NCBI GenBank assembly: GCA_031553655.1
Contig: JAVBLG010000074.1
Location: forward strand, 1-30,599
Direction: 5' to 3'
DNA: 30,599 bases
DNA from: JAVBLG01 sp031553655
GTDB taxonomy: Bacteria > Desulfobacterota > Desulfovibrionia > Desulfovibrionales > Desulfovibrionaceae
A program made the position numbers and the translations under genes. Position 1 is the stretch's first letter; the number at the start of each line of letters is the position of its first letter. The notes below the pieces were generated by a model that saw nothing but the letters and a program-made list of their open reading frames with translations, searched no databases and was not told the DNA's origin. Below, piece after piece: positions 24,004-30,599 of this stretch.

Positions 24004-24414
24004 ATGAAAAAACTGATTTTGGCAGCCTGCGTCACTCTTGGCCTGGCCGCATCCGGCGGCATGGACGCCTTTCGCGGCGAACCACAGGCCGGGCCGGAGC
24101 CCAGGGGCATAAATGCTCATGCCGTGCGCCAGGCTTTTGACGACAATCCCCAAGAGGCCGAAAAGCGCTATATCGGCCAGACTTTCAATGTGGAAGGCTA
24201 TGTGGTGGAAACGGGCATGAGCATATATGCCACGCCCAATGTGCGACTCTCTGGAGAACAAGATGGTCCGGTGGAAGTAAATTGCGTGCTGCCCCGGCTT
24301 GATATGGGCAAGCTTTCCAATTTCAGCAAGGGCCAGAAGGTGGTTATGAGCGGACGCGGGTACCGGCTCTCCGAACGCGGAGTGGTGGTCAAGGAATGTA
24401 AACAAGTAAAATAG
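24004..24414 (+). CDS. Exported OB-fold protein (tRNA_anti-like family)
   Basis: A 136-residue protein with an N-terminal signal peptide (MKKLILAACVTLGLAASGG). The cysteine at position 9 comes too early for a convincing lipobox, so a periplasmic protein is likelier than a lipoprotein. The rest matches small OB-fold proteins of the tRNA_anti-like type: NPQEAEKRYIGQTFNVEGYV opens the barrel and FSKGQKVVMSGRGYRLSERGVVVKEC closes it. Despite the family name, no tRNA role is implied for exported members, and the function is unknown. The start ATG is formed at the end of repeat copy D, which also provides AAAGGA as the ribosome-binding site. Nested hairpin VI begins three bases after the stop. Confidence 0.75.
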   Translation: MKKLILAACVTLGLAASGGMDAFRGEPQAGPEPRGINAHAVRQAFDDNPQEAEKRYIGQTFNVEGYVVETGMSIYATPNVRLSGEQDGPVEVNCVLPRLDMGKLSNFSKGQKVVMSGRGYRLSERGVVVKECKQVK

Positions 24415-24416
24415 CA

Positions 24417-24543
24417 AAAAACGGTTTGGTTTGCCGTGATACGTCGTCAGGCTTGTTTTTCCTCCGGGGGATGGCCCAAAGGGACCTATCCCCCGGAGGA
24501 AAAACTTCGCCTTCCTCGTCTGACGGCAAACCAAACCGTTTTT
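24417..24543 (-). repeat. Nested hairpin element VI (family 2)
   Basis: The strongest of the family. A perfect 21-bp outer stem pairs 24417-24437 with 24523-24543, and a perfect 17-bp inner stem pairs 24456-24472 with 24488-24504. The two unpaired sides between the stems are asymmetric: on the minus strand the 5' side reads CAGACGAGGAAGGCGAAG and the 3' side AAGCCTGACGACGTATC, closely like elements IV and V. The remaining 85 bases to the next gene hold nothing recognisable. Confidence 0.9.
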
Positions 24544-24628
24544 CTGTCAAAACCATATTCTTCGTCTATCGGCAGCTAAACCACTTTTATTCTTCTCTAT
24601 ATTTTACGCATCACGACAAATCGGACCG

Positions 24629-26401
24629 TTATTCCAAGTTATATTCTTTTATTTTGCGATACAACGTCGCTAACCCAATCTCCAGGGCGTCGGCGGCTGA
24701 GCGTTTGGCTTTGGCCCCGGCTCCGAAACGACGCAAGGCCGAGGCTATGGCCTGGCGCTCAAGTTCTTTCAGCGGCAGAATAGGCATATTGCCCTTGTTC
24801 GCCTCCCCGCCCGCAACTCCGGGAAGCGCCGGTTCATCCGCCAGAAACGTACGTATCTTGGGCGTCAGCAGACCGGTGTGCAACGGCGTTCCGCTCTCCA
24901 TCATGTTCACCATAAATTCCATGGCGTTTTCCAACTCGCGCACATTGCCGGGCCAGGGATAGGCGGAAAGTTCTTCAATCATTTCCGTGGAAAGCTCGGG
25001 AACGTTCTTGTGGAACAAAGTGCAATATTTGGTGAGAAAATAGCGGGCCAGAGCCACGAGATCTTCCTTGCGTGAGCGCAAAGGCGGTATTTCCAGAGGA
25101 ACAACATTGAGGCGATAGAAAAGGTCTTCTCTGAAGCTTCCCTGCCGCACCATTTCCGGTAGATCATCATTGGTGGCGGCAATAATTCGTATATCCACCT
25201 CAATCAGGCGGTTTGAACCCAGGCGGGTAAAAACCCTTTCCTGAAGGGCGCGCAAAAGCTTTACCTGAAGATAAAGAGGTAAAGTTCCTATTTCGTCAAG
25301 AAACAGCACACCCTTGTGGGCCAGCTCAAACTTGCCTATTTTGCCCTTGGCGCTGGCCCCGGTGAAAGCGCCGCCGGCATAGCCGAAAAACTCGCTTTCC
25401 AGAAGGCTGTCGGGAATGGCCCCGCAGTTTATGGCGATGAAAGGCTTGTCCTTTCGGTCGCTCACCGCGTGCAGGGCGCGCGCCGCCAGCTCCTTGCCCG
25501 TGCCTGATTCGCCGGTAATCAGCACGGTGGAGGTGGATTTGGCCACTTTGCGAATCTGTTCCTTCAACTTCCGCATTTGCGGCGAGGTCCCCAAAATGCC
25601 TTCAAGGCCGGGGGTGGCGGCGTCGGTGGTGATTGTGCCCACCCGTTCGGCCATGTTGGAAAGCGAGTCAAAAACGAAAACTTTGGAAAAATAGGGGTGT
25701 CTGGCCGAGAGATCGGCCTCCTGCCCCACCACCGGCACCTTGCGCCCGCGCAGGGAGAAAACGAATTCATCCATATCCGAAAAGCTTTCGCCGGTGCGCT
25801 TCACCTTCACCTCGGTGGGCATGGCGTCACCTTCAATATTGAGATCCTTGCGGGCGCGCTTGTTGAGGTAGGCCACACCACCGGCGGCGTTAAACACCAC
25901 TATGCTCTTATTGCCCACATCCACGATCTTGAGCATTATTTCCATAAATTCCTGAGATTTATGGTAGCGTTGCCCATCTTCAAGCTTCAAGTTGATCATT
26001 TCCGCACATTGCTCGATAAAATCAGTATACACATTGCGATGGGCCATGATTTTGGAGCGCTCGGCATCATTGAAGCACACCAGGCCGATAACGCCTATGG
26101 CTTCACCGTCATGTAAAATTGGCGTGCTTAGAGAAAGAGTCTCGCGGCAAAATTCCCGTTCGCCGCATTTTTGGCAAATCGCATGATCTCTGGGAGTATC
26201 CAGCAAAAAGGTGCGTTTTATGCGCAAAACATGGCGGTATACCGAGCTGCCGTCGGCAAGCGGCTGGCCTATACCGGAGCAGTAAATACCCGTTCCGGCT
26301 ATACGAATAAGGCCGCGATCAACCACTTCGGCGTCTATGCCGGTTATTTTGGCTATAACCTCGGCATAACGCGCCACATAATCTTTTATTTCATTAAGCA
26401 T
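24629..26401 (-). CDS. Sigma-54-dependent transcriptional activator with Cys-containing sensor domain
   Basis: A 590-residue enhancer-binding protein. Residues 1-150 form a GAF-like sensor with a cysteine cluster Cys76-x2-Cys79-x5-Cys85, followed by LSTPILHDGEAIGVIGLVCF. Residues about 155-265 look like a PAS domain. The AAA+ core has Walker A GESGTGKE (297-304), the sigma-54 contact GAFTGA (344-349) and Walker B GVLFLDE (364-370). A Fis-type helix-turn-helix ends the protein (about 545-590). It should activate sigma-54 promoters in response to a signal sensed by the N-terminus; the cysteines suggest a metal or Fe-S centre (inference). The ATG at 26401 has only a distant AAAGG. No obvious target operon is adjacent, and the gene order gives no ligand clue. 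Confidence 0.9.
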   Translation of the reverse strand: MLNEIKDYVARYAEVIAKITGIDAEVVDRGLIRIAGTGIYCSGIGQPLADGSSVYRHVLRIKRTFLLDTPRDHAICQKCGEREFCRETLSLSTPILHDGEAIGVIGLVCFNDAERSKIMAHRNVYTDFIEQCAEMINLKLEDGQRYHKSQEFMEIMLKIVDVGNKSIVVFNAAGGVAYLNKRARKDLNIEGDAMPTEVKVKRTGESFSDMDEFVFSLRGRKVPVVGQEADLSARHPYFSKVFVFDSLSNMAERVGTITTDAATPGLEGILGTSPQMRKLKEQIRKVAKSTSTVLITGESGTGKELAARALHAVSDRKDKPFIAINCGAIPDSLLESEFFGYAGGAFTGASAKGKIGKFELAHKGVLFLDEIGTLPLYLQVKLLRALQERVFTRLGSNRLIEVDIRIIAATNDDLPEMVRQGSFREDLFYRLNVVPLEIPPLRSRKEDLVALARYFLTKYCTLFHKNVPELSTEMIEELSAYPWPGNVRELENAMEFMVNMMESGTPLHTGLLTPKIRTFLADEPALPGVAGGEANKGNMPILPLKELERQAIASALRRFGAGAKAKRSAADALEIGLATLYRKIKEYNLE

Positions 26402-26476
26402 GTTATATATATAAACCTTTAAGAAAAGTTTTTGTCATGGCAAAAATTTTTTAGGCCTGTTCGCCAACAATACGGA

Positions 26477-27013
26477 TCATTGCTGTTTTATTTCGTCCGG
26501 CCAGACGAACTGGCTCACGTCTTCTTCAGGCAAGGCGTAGAAAAAACCAAATTCCCATCCCGCTTCCGCGCTGAACGAACGCCGGAAAACAGTCACCATA
26601 AACCTGTATTCCAGAGGTTCTTCTTGCATTTCGGAAAAAATCTGCCTGGCCTCCAGGTATCGATCCGAAGGCCAACGGAAAGTCCCCACTGCTATGGCGC
26701 TTTGAATCGTCTTTACAAAAAGCATGGCAAATTCATGCTGATCGGAAGGATCAAAATAGCGCAATCTGGCGCCCCTGACCTTTTCATCTTCAATCCACAC
26801 AAAAAGCTTCAGGGTGTTCCCCAAGCTTATTTCCCGCCCGTGCTCAACAATGCGGCCCTCTTTCAGGCCGGTTCCCGGCATGCCTCTGGCATTCCAGAAG
26901 CGCTGAAATGCCGGCCATGTGAAGCGCGGTATGGTCAAAGGCTCGGCGCAAATATCCGTCGTCAACAGCAGCAGAAATATACAGGCCAATGGCGGCAAAA
27001 AGATTTTTCTCAT
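26477..27013 (-). CDS. Exported protein of unknown function
   Basis: A 178-residue protein with a clear signal peptide (MRKIFLPPLACIFLLLLTTDICA, cleavage likely after residue 23; the cysteines do not form a good lipobox). The mature part is rich in aromatic residues (FTWPAFQRFWNARGMPG, WPSDRYLEARQIF) and lacks cysteine, fitting a soluble periplasmic domain. I do not recognise the family. The ATG follows GAGGTGG at proper spacing, which supports the call. It lies upstream of the sigma-54 activator on the same strand with a 75-base gap, so co-transcription is possible, and is divergent from rplU. Confidence 0.7.
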   Translation of the reverse strand: MRKIFLPPLACIFLLLLTTDICAEPLTIPRFTWPAFQRFWNARGMPGTGLKEGRIVEHGREISLGNTLKLFVWIEDEKVRGARLRYFDPSDQHEFAMLFVKTIQSAIAVGTFRWPSDRYLEARQIFSEMQEEPLEYRFMVTVFRRSFSAEAGWEFGFFYALPEEDVSQFVWPDEIKQQ

Positions 27014-27084
27014 TACACCACCTCAAATAATAGATACATGTTACATTAGAAGCGCGCCATTTTCAATCTCTTCCACCAGCCTAC

Positions 27085-27113
27085 TTGACATTCCGCGATT
27101 ATTAAGGCAAAAA
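27085..27113 (+). promoter_or_regulatory. Possible promoter of rplU
   Basis: A perfect -35 box TTGACA at 27085-27090. At 17 bases the -10 position reads CAAAAA, a poor match, so only the -35 box is convincing. It lies 52 bases before the rplU start, at the expected place. Confidence 0.35.
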
Positions 27114-27141
27114 ACTCTTTCTCTTATCTGGAGGTTTTTTG

Positions 27142-27450
27142 ATGTACGCTATAATCGAGACCGGCGGGAAACAACTCCGTGTCGAAGAAGGATGTAAGAT
27201 CCTTGTGGAAAAAATCAATGCCGAAGTCGGCAGCGAACTGACCCTGGACAAAGTGCTCATGGTCGGCGGCTCCGGTTTTAAAGTAGGCGCGCCTTATGTT
27301 GAAAACGCTTCTGTAAAGGCCGAAGTGCTCGAACACGGGCGCGGCGACAAGGTGCTTGTTTTCAAAAAGTGGCGCCGCAACGACTCGCGCAAACTGCGTG
27401 GACATCGCCAGGACTACACCGCGTTGCAGGTAAAATCCATTTCCGCGTAG
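27142..27450 (+). CDS. rplU: 50S ribosomal protein L21
   Basis: A 102-residue ribosomal protein. It starts MYAIIETGGKQLRVEEG and ends with the RNA-binding KWRRNDSRKLRGHRQDYTALQVKSI, both typical of L21, and has the usual length. The ATG at 27142 was chosen over a TTG three bases earlier; GGAGG lies eight bases upstream. It is followed by rpmA after 26 bases, the near-universal L21-L27 pair. Confidence 0.98.
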   Translation: MYAIIETGGKQLRVEEGCKILVEKINAEVGSELTLDKVLMVGGSGFKVGAPYVENASVKAEVLEHGRGDKVLVFKKWRRNDSRKLRGHRQDYTALQVKSISA

Positions 27451-27476
27451 CATAAGTAAATTTCGGGAGACAGATC

Positions 27477-27746
27477 ATGGCTCATAAGAAAGCAGGCGGC
27501 TCTTCGCGCAACGGACGCGACAGCGCCGGACAAAGACGCGGCGTAAAGCGCTTCGGCGGCCAAAACGTGCTTGCCGGTAATATCCTGATACGCCAGCTCG
27601 GCACCAGAGTGTATCCGGGCGACAACGTGGGCATGGGCAGAGATTATACTCTGTTCGCCAAAATTGATGGCGTGGTCAAGTACGAAAAATTCATCCGCAA
27701 GCGGCGGACTCATACGCGCGTCCACATCATTCCCGCCGCAGCTTAA
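27477..27746 (+). CDS. rpmA: 50S ribosomal protein L27
   Basis: An 89-residue ribosomal protein near the peptidyl-transferase centre. MAHKKAGGSSRNGRDSAGQR is the classical start of L27, without the N-terminal extension cleaved in Firmicutes. The middle RVYPGDNVGMGRDYTLFA and the basic tail are typical. GGGAG precedes the ATG. The stop is followed after four bases by nested hairpin VII, which separates it from obgE. Confidence 0.98.
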   Translation: MAHKKAGGSSRNGRDSAGQRRGVKRFGGQNVLAGNILIRQLGTRVYPGDNVGMGRDYTLFAKIDGVVKYEKFIRKRRTHTRVHIIPAAA

Positions 27747-27750
27747 GAGT

Positions 27751-27883
27751 TTAATATCGCAGTCTTTTTGCCTTCTGCCGTCGTCAGAAAACTTTTTTAC
27801 CGCAGCCGAGTGCCGTAAGAGTACACGCTTCTCGTAAAAAAACTTTCTTCCTCGGCAGAAAACAAAAATTCGCGCGATATTAA
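27751..27883 (-). repeat. Nested hairpin element VII (family 2)
   Basis: Outer arms TTAATATCGC (27751-27760) and GCGATATTAA (27874-27883) pair perfectly. Next in are TTCTGCCG/CGGCAGAA, then a T-run/A-run stem (about 27792-27799 with 27834-27842), then a tip with GTGCCGTAAGAGTAC, almost the same as in element III. It follows rpmA directly. Confidence 0.8.
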
Positions 27884-28078
27884 TAGCTCCGACCATCTGA
27901 GGATATGAAATTTCTGCTTTGTGGCGTTTGAGCATATATTGCTGACGCCGCAAAGTTGTTTCATTTCTGTTGTATTTTTTGAGCACTGCGCAAGCTGCGT
28001 TTTCTGGCGCAAAAATACTCTGATTATTTCCGGCAGAAGGTATTTCCTTCTGCTTTTTTAATTTCCGCGAGTTCCAAA
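27884..28078 (+). promoter_or_regulatory. Structured leader between element VII and obgE
   Basis: Two further stem-loops precede the terminator at 28033. One pairs CTTTG-GGCGT with ACGCC-CAAAG at about 27917-27956. The other pairs GTATTTTT with AAAAATAC at about 27972-28018. TTCTGC near 27913 could also pair with the terminator's left arm GCAGAA, which would prevent its formation. This is a hypothesis from pairing alone. Confidence 0.35.
28033..28059 (+). terminator. Rho-independent terminator directly before obgE
   Basis: A perfect 8-bp stem GCAGAAGG/CCTTCTGC with a five-base loop, followed by six T residues. It ends 20 bases before the obgE start codon, so it would stop transcription coming from rplU-rpmA and leaves no room for a downstream promoter. 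That position points to attenuation of obgE rather than simple separation. Confidence 0.75.
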
Positions 28079-29212
28079 ATGAGATTTATCGACGAAGCCA
28101 CAATTACGGTAAAGGCCGGCAAAGGCGGACATGGCTGTGTGTCTTTCCGCAGAGAAAAATACATTCCGCGCGGCGGCCCTAACGGCGGCGACGGCGGCGA
28201 CGGCGGCAACGTTATTTTCCGCGTAAACCCGCGTCTGGCCAGCCTGTACGATTTCCGCCTGAAACGACATCACGAGGCCCGCAACGGCCAACCCGGAATG
28301 GGTAGCCAATGTAACGGCAAAAAGGGTGATGATCTGGTTCTTGAATTGCCGCCCGGCACCATGGTATTTACCGTGAGCGAGAAAGGCGAAGAACTTACGG
28401 CGGATCTCTCCGCTCTTGATAGTGAAGTAATTGTGGCCCACGGTGGCAGAGGCGGCAAGGGGAACGAGCACTTCAAGTCGTCCACCATGCGCGCCCCGCG
28501 CTTTGCCCAACCCGGCGAAGAAGGCGAAGAATTCACCCTGCGTCTGGAACTGAAAATTCTCGCCGACGCGGGCATAATCGGCCTGCCCAACGCCGGAAAA
28601 TCAACCTTTATCACTAAACTGTCCGCCGCCAGAGCCAAAACAGCCCCCTACCCATTCACCACCCTCAGCCCCAACCTGGGCGTAATGATCGATGACGTAG
28701 ACCCCGATCGCCGCCTGGTTCTGGCCGACATCCCCGGCCTGGTGGAAGGAGCGCACCTTGGGCGCGGTCTGGGACATCGTTTCTTAAAACATGTGGAACG
28801 CACCAGATTTTTAATCCACATCCTGAGTATTGAAGACATCAATCTGGAAGATCCTTGGGCCGGTTTTGAACTAATCAACAAGGAATTGGCCGAATTCGCC
28901 CCGGTGTTGGCCGATCGCCCTCAAATTGAAGTGATTAACAAAACGGATCTGGTTGAAGAAGATTTTGTGGAAACACTGCGCCGGAAAGCCATAGAAGACG
29001 GGCGGAATATCTTTTTTATTTCCGCCCTGCATGAAAAAAATATTGAAGAAGCAGCCGAGGCCGTATGGCGGATGCGCGACGACTTCAAGGCCAACGATCC
29101 TCTGGCCAGAACCACCTATGCCCTGAAAAAGTCCGCCTCCGGCCAGGATGAAGACGACGAGGATTATGATGAAAGTTCCTTTGAGGTAGTATATACCCGC
29201 GAACTGGAATAA
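28079..29212 (+). CDS. obgE: Obg GTPase (CgtA)
   Basis: A 377-residue ribosome-associated GTPase. The glycine-rich Obg fold covers residues 1-158 (RGGPNGGDGGDGG at 31-43). The G domain has G1 GLPNAGKST (168-176), the switch region PFTTLSPN, G3 LADIPG and G4 INKTD. The C-terminus is an acidic tail (DEDDEDYDESSF) in the place of the variable Obg tail. The family acts in 50S subunit maturation and stress control, in line with its place after rplU-rpmA. The ATG at 28079 has only a weak GCGAG upstream. A terminator ends just 20 bases before it. Confidence 0.97.
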   Translation: MRFIDEATITVKAGKGGHGCVSFRREKYIPRGGPNGGDGGDGGNVIFRVNPRLASLYDFRLKRHHEARNGQPGMGSQCNGKKGDDLVLELPPGTMVFTVSEKGEELTADLSALDSEVIVAHGGRGGKGNEHFKSSTMRAPRFAQPGEEGEEFTLRLELKILADAGIIGLPNAGKSTFITKLSAARAKTAPYPFTTLSPNLGVMIDDVDPDRRLVLADIPGLVEGAHLGRGLGHRFLKHVERTRFLIHILSIEDINLEDPWAGFELINKELAEFAPVLADRPQIEVINKTDLVEEDFVETLRRKAIEDGRNIFFISALHEKNIEEAAEAVWRMRDDFKANDPLARTTYALKKSASGQDEDDEDYDESSFEVVYTRELE

Positions 29213-29233
29213 AGTTTCGTCCTGAATATTTGT

Positions 29234-29328
29234 AAGGGGTTACAAAAAGGATTTCATCGACTTCGTCGTTTTATCAATCAATTTTTTTCCCCTGAAGGGG
29301 GAGGTTTCAGACCATAAAGGAAGTTTTG
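29234..29328 (+). repeat. Dispersed leader-like repeat, copy E, 5' truncated (family 1)
   Basis: The folded head is missing. The copy begins at AAGGGGTTACAAAAAGGATT, shares the CATCGACTTCGTCGTTTT stretch with copy B, continues through the T-rich tract and CCCCTGAAGGGGGAGGTTTC, and ends AAAGGAAGTTTTG directly before the ATG of proB. Confidence 0.85.
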
Positions 29329-30501
29329 ATGAGTGCCACAGACAATCGCAACCTCATAAAATGGGAAACTGAATACCGCGAATCCCTCAAAGGGGCGCGG
29401 CTGGTGGTAATCAAGGTGGGCAGCGCGGTTCTGGCCGGCAAAGAGGGCATCGACCTTGAAGTGTTGGCCGGATTGGCCGCCCAAATAGCCGAATTGCGCG
29501 CCCGAAACTGTCAGGTAGTTCTGGTCAGCTCCGGCGCGGTGGCTGCCGGTCGCGCCGCCTTGGGGCCCGATCACGACACCGGCGGCATGAGCGGAAGACA
29601 AGGAGCGGCCGCCGTCGGGCAAAGCCGTCTGATGCAATTTTATAACCAGGCTTTCGCCGCCCACGGCCTGCTGGCCGCTCAAATGCTGCTCACGCGCGAC
29701 GATCTGCGCTCCAGGCAACGCTTCCTTAATGCCCGTAACACCTTTGCCGCCCTGCTGGGCTGGGGCGTTGTGCCCATAGTCAACGAAAACGACACTGTAT
29801 CCATCCAGGAACTGCAATTCGGCGACAATGACTGTCTGGCCGGTCTGCTGGTCAACCTGGTGGAAGCCGATGTGATGATTAACCTAACCTCAGCCGCCGG
29901 AGTGTTCGCCGCCGATCCCGCCATAACCCCCGACGCCGGCATAATGCCCTGCATTGAGTCTATAGCGGCTCTGGAGCTGGAACCCATGTGCGGCAGCAAA
30001 ACCACCGTTGGCACAGGCGGCATGCGCTCCAAGCTTACCTCGGCCCGCCGCGTAGCCCAACTTGGCGTACCCACCCTTATCCTGCCCGGTAAAACTCCGG
30101 GGATAATAAGCCAGGCTTTCAACGAGAACGGCCCCCTGCCCGGAACCTGGGTGCGGCCCGGTTCCACCACCATATCCCGGCGCAAATACTGGCTGGCCTA
30201 CCAAAGCGAACCGGCCGGAGAAGTGGCTGTTGACCCCGGAGCGGCCAAAGCCCTGCTGGAGCACGGCGGCAGCCTCCTGCCCGGCGGTATAACCCAGGTG
30301 AACGGCACGTTCAACAAGGGCGCGCTGTTGCGCATAACCGCCGACGGAAAAAATATAGGCGTGGGGCTGAGCAACTACACAGTCCAGGAATTGAAACGCA
30401 TTATGGGCCTGAAAAGGCACGAAGTGGCCGCCATCCTGGGGGATGCCCATTATCCCGAAGTGATCCACCGCGACAATTTGCTTCTGGACGCGGCTATTTA
30501 A
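29329..30501 (+). CDS. proB: Glutamate 5-kinase
   Basis: A 390-residue enzyme, EC 2.7.2.11, phosphorylating glutamate in the first step of proline synthesis. The amino-acid-kinase domain (about 20-280) has VVIKVGSAVL, LVSSGAVAAGR and PIVNENDTVS; GTGGMRSKL marks the ATP region. A C-terminal PUA domain (about 295-370) follows, making it the long bacterial form. The ATG at 29329 is used; its ribosome-binding site AAAGGA belongs to repeat copy E. The 10-15 residues before the kinase strand (MSATDNRNLIKWETEYRESL) are longer than in many homologues. It follows obgE, an order common in desulfovibrios from memory. Confidence 0.97.
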   Translation: MSATDNRNLIKWETEYRESLKGARLVVIKVGSAVLAGKEGIDLEVLAGLAAQIAELRARNCQVVLVSSGAVAAGRAALGPDHDTGGMSGRQGAAAVGQSRLMQFYNQAFAAHGLLAAQMLLTRDDLRSRQRFLNARNTFAALLGWGVVPIVNENDTVSIQELQFGDNDCLAGLLVNLVEADVMINLTSAAGVFAADPAITPDAGIMPCIESIAALELEPMCGSKTTVGTGGMRSKLTSARRVAQLGVPTLILPGKTPGIISQAFNENGPLPGTWVRPGSTTISRRKYWLAYQSEPAGEVAVDPGAAKALLEHGGSLLPGGITQVNGTFNKGALLRITADGKNIGVGLSNYTVQELKRIMGLKRHEVAAILGDAHYPEVIHRDNLLLDAAI

Positions 30502-30535
30502 AAATAAATTGAGAGGCAGGGGGATTGAGAAGCAC

Positions 30536-30585
30536 GGGGGAAGGGAGAAAGGAACTTTTGAAAAAGTTCCTTTCTCCCTTCCCCC
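30536..30585. terminator. Long GA/TC-rich terminator hairpin after proB
   Basis: A perfect 24-bp stem (30536-30559 with 30562-30585) around a two-base GA centre, with an A-run and T-run at the tip. It has the same design as the hairpin at 1129-1178 and probably ends the proB transcript. Confidence 0.75.
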
Positions 30586-30599
30586 GAACCCCCATCCCT

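Noticed and set aside
26425..26460. TGGCA-containing sequence upstream of the sigma-54 activator as a -24/-12 promoter
   Set aside because: The required GC at the -12 position is absent at the correct spacing.
15360..27883. The repeated hairpins as a CRISPR array or integron attachment sites
   Set aside because: They are dispersed singly between genes with no regular spacers, and no cas or integrase gene is present. The GTAC tip does not match attC-type core sites.
2860..29328. Reading the leader-like repeat as a purine riboswitch, since copies lie before an NCS2 permease and purA
   Set aside because: Other copies precede proB, an OB-fold protein and an AT-rich gene, and the fold does not resemble the known purine aptamers. 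In copy D the 5' part is also coding for the end of serS.
1..30599. tRNA or rRNA genes
   Set aside because: No stretch with the T-loop GGTTCGAATCC-type signature in a cloverleaf context and no rRNA-like sequence was found by eye. A tRNAscan run would settle this.

Overview
The window looks like the chromosome of a sulfate-reducing deltaproteobacterium of the Desulfovibrio type. The reasons are an oxygen-reducing flavodiiron protein of the FprA/Roo kind, a Rex repressor next to a small Fo gene cluster (atpZ-atpI-atpB-atpE) with no F1 genes beside it, and an order cobS-rex-atpE-atpB / purA-holB / serS / rplU-rpmA-obgE-proB that, from memory, matches desulfovibrios. The species cannot be fixed from the sequence alone. 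Most genes have moderately GC-rich codon use. One gene (3044-4414) is strikingly AT-rich and looks acquired.

Layout. 1-2540: end of fprA facing a dicarboxylate/glutamate symporter, with a long hairpin between. 2860-5220: two copies of a dispersed leader-like repeat bracket an AT-rich diadenylate-cyclase-like gene and a small exported protein; the second copy is interrupted by a 179-bp MITE-like insertion. 5221-6492: NCS2 permease. 6590-11904 (minus): two tandem aspartate:alanine antiporters, then aspartate 4-decarboxylase, a complete decarboxylation/exchange pathway that can generate proton motive force. 12249-13283: O-methyltransferase-like gene. 13347-17234 (minus): cobS, rex with a candidate Rex operator, then the Fo genes c, a, I and Z. 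17565-23803 (plus): purA, holB, a twin-receiver regulator, cysK, a zinc-ribbon membrane protein and serS. 24004-24414: exported OB-fold protein. 24629-27013 (minus): a sigma-54 activator and an exported protein of unknown function. 27142-30501 (plus): rplU, rpmA, obgE, proB.

The most unusual content is between the genes. Three families of dispersed elements are visible. (1) A leader-like repeat in five copies, all on the plus strand, each upstream of a gene. In three copies it ends exactly at the start codon and supplies the ribosome-binding site; two copies have been split by other elements. (2) Seven large nested hairpins of about 120-130 bp, placed at gene 3' ends, with a conserved GTAC...GTAC tip and compensatory base changes between copies. 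(3) A 39-bp palindrome in two inverted copies, one inserted inside a copy of family 1. Long GA/TC-rich terminator hairpins flank the window. No transposase, tRNA, rRNA or CRISPR array was seen.

Functional links: the Asp/Ala pathway and the Fo genes both concern proton motive force, and Rex would couple expression to NADH/NAD+. The diadenylate-cyclase-like protein with its unknown N-terminal region is the best candidate for an undescribed signalling or defence component.
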